In this document: piece after piece, positions 63,146 through 64,000 of the stretch
Position numbering within the stretch: position 1 is the first letter of the stretch
Layout of the letters: every line of letters begins with the position of its first letter
Source of the DNA: Bordetella genomosp. 8
GTDB taxonomy: Bacteria > Pseudomonadota > Gammaproteobacteria > Burkholderiales > Burkholderiaceae_B
Assembly (NCBI RefSeq): GCF_002119685.1
Contig: NZ_CP021108.1
Coordinates: 2,604,001-2,668,000 of the forward strand
Direction: 5' to 3'
Length of the DNA stretch: 64,000 nucleotides
The notes under the pieces: generated by a model
Told to the model about the DNA's origin: nothing
The model's database searches: none
The model's input: only the letters and a program-made list of their open reading frames with translations
Made by a program: the position numbers and the translations under genes

Positions 63146-63940
63146 ATGACCGATCGCATCCATCCCACCGCCGTGGTCGATCCGGCTGCTGAGATCGACA
63201 GTTCCGTTGTCATCGGTCCATACAGCGTCGTCGGCCCGCGGGTGCGCATCGGCGCGGGAACGGAGATCGGATCGCATTGCGTCATCGATGGCGTCACCAC
63301 CATCGGCCGCGACAACCGTTTCTACCGGTTCTGCTCGATCGGCGGCATGCCGCAGGACAAGAAGTACGCCGGCGAACCGACACGGCTGGAAATCGGCGAT
63401 CGCAACACCGTGCGCGAGTTCACCACCTTCAACACCGGCACGGTGCAGGACGGTGGCGTCACCACCATCGGCAGCGACAACTGGATCATGGCGTACGTGC
63501 ATATCGCCCATGATTGCCACGTCGGCAGCAATACCATACTGGCGAATGGCGTGCAGCTGGGCGGACACGTGCGGGTGGGCGACTGGGCTATTCTCGGCGG
63601 CCTGACCGGCGTCCATCAGTTCAGCACCATAGGTGCGCACAGCATGACGGGCGGCAACAGCTCGCTGATGCAGGATACGCCCCCCTACGTGCTGGCGGCG
63701 GGCAACCCGTGCCGTCCGGTGGGCATCAATGTGGAAGGCCTGAAGCGGCGCGGCTTCACGCCCGCCGTCGTCTCGTCCCTGCGCGACGCCTACAAGGCCA
63801 TCTACCGGCGCGGCCTGTCCCTGGACGAAGCGCGCGCCGAACTGCGCGCCCGGCAGGATAGCGAGCCCGAAACGCGCGAAGTCCTGCAGGTCATGCTGGA
63901 TTTCCTGGATCAGTCGCAACGCGGCATCATCCGGCCGTGA
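63146..63940 (+). CDS. lpxA: LpxA, UDP-N-acetylglucosamine O-acyltransferase
   Basis: 264 residues: hexapeptide left-handed helix from the N-terminus ([20 protein letters not shown]) with the catalytic-histidine segment HIAHDCHVG, and a C-terminal helical part ([18 protein letters not shown]). It performs the first acylation of lipid A synthesis. It begins immediately after fabZ and overlaps lpxB by 4 bp (GTGA). Confidence 0.98.
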   Translation: MTDRIHPTAVVDPAAEIDSSVVIGPYSVVGPRVRIGAGTEIGSHCVIDGVTTIGRDNRFYRFCSIGGMPQDKKYAGEPTRLEIGDRNTVREFTTFNTGTVQDGGVTTIGSDNWIMAYVHIAHDCHVGSNTILANGVQLGGHVRVGDWAILGGLTGVHQFSTIGAHSMTGGNSSLMQDTPPYVLAAGNPCRPVGINVEGLKRRGFTPAVVSSLRDAYKAIYRRGLSLDEARAELRARQDSEPETREVLQVMLDFLDQSQRGIIRP

Positions 63941-64000
63941 CCACGCGTATCGGCATGGTCGCCGGCGAGCCCTCCGGGGACCTGCTGGCCGGCCGCATCA
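63937..64000 (+). CDS. lpxB: LpxB, lipid A disaccharide synthase (partial, N-terminal 21 residues)
   Basis: GTG at 63937 overlaps the lpxA stop by 4 bp. The visible residues, [20 protein letters not shown], contain the LpxB N-terminal signature VAGEPSGD. The gene continues past the window end. LpxB joins UDP-diacyl-GlcN and lipid X to the lipid A disaccharide. Confidence 0.92.
   Translation, partial: MTTRIGMVAGEPSGDLLAGRI

Overview
The window is a high-GC (about two thirds G+C) betaproteobacterial chromosome segment. Gene order and protein character fit the Alcaligenaceae (Bordetella/Achromobacter type); this is an inference from content, since there is no 16S gene here. About two thirds of it is flagellar/chemotaxis DNA. 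The rest is conserved housekeeping DNA.

Layout. 1-2716 (+): end of flhA, then a very long flhF. 2780-4471 (-): flgA, flgM, flgN. 4718-12247 (+): flgBCDEFGHIJ, the rod, hook and rings. 12377-15625 (+): flgK and flgL behind a sigma-28 promoter. 15699-19928 (+): two chemoreceptors with nearly identical signalling domains, with a small lipoprotein gene between them. 20204-21937 (+): a membrane sulfatase/phosphotransferase-like gene whose 3' end overlaps fliR. 21897-33261 (-): fliR,Q,P,O,N,M,L and fliK,J,I,H,G,F, i.e. export gate, switch, ATPase complex and MS ring. 33555-35154 (+): fliE and an EAL phosphodiesterase. 35245-40653 (-): a late operon reading flaG, fliD, fliS, fliT, a second FliK-like gene, a stand-alone FlhB C-domain gene and a ycgR-type PilZ gene, with a sigma-28 promoter in front of flaG. 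40787-45226 (+): folC, a SPOR-domain dedD-like gene, cvpA and purF. 45359-50436 (-): dsbB, marC-family gene, glnD, map. 50692-64000 (+): rpsB, tsf, pyrH, frr, uppS, cdsA, dxr, rseP, bamA, skp/ompH, lpxD, fabZ, lpxA and the first codons of lpxB.

How the parts work together. The flagellar genes cover almost all of the basal body, hook, caps, junction proteins and export chaperones. flagellin, fliA, motAB, flhDC, flhB and the che genes are not in the window. Three well-matched sigma-28 sites (before flgM, flgK and flaG) mark the late class. The second FliK-like/FlhB-C pair lies in that late class, which is unusual. The EAL enzyme and the YcgR-like brake converge on each other and form a local c-di-GMP module. 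The 50.7-64 kb block couples translation factors (S2, EF-Ts, RRF), UMP kinase, isoprenoid/undecaprenyl and CDP-DAG synthesis, envelope proteolysis, outer-membrane protein assembly and lipid A synthesis.

Several intergenic spaces carry short-period tandem repeats or strong palindromes (35.2, 45.3, 46.8, 50.5, 51.5, 54.8 kb). Two of these loci share the same 14-bp unit. I found no insertion sequence, prophage, CRISPR array, tRNA or rRNA gene.
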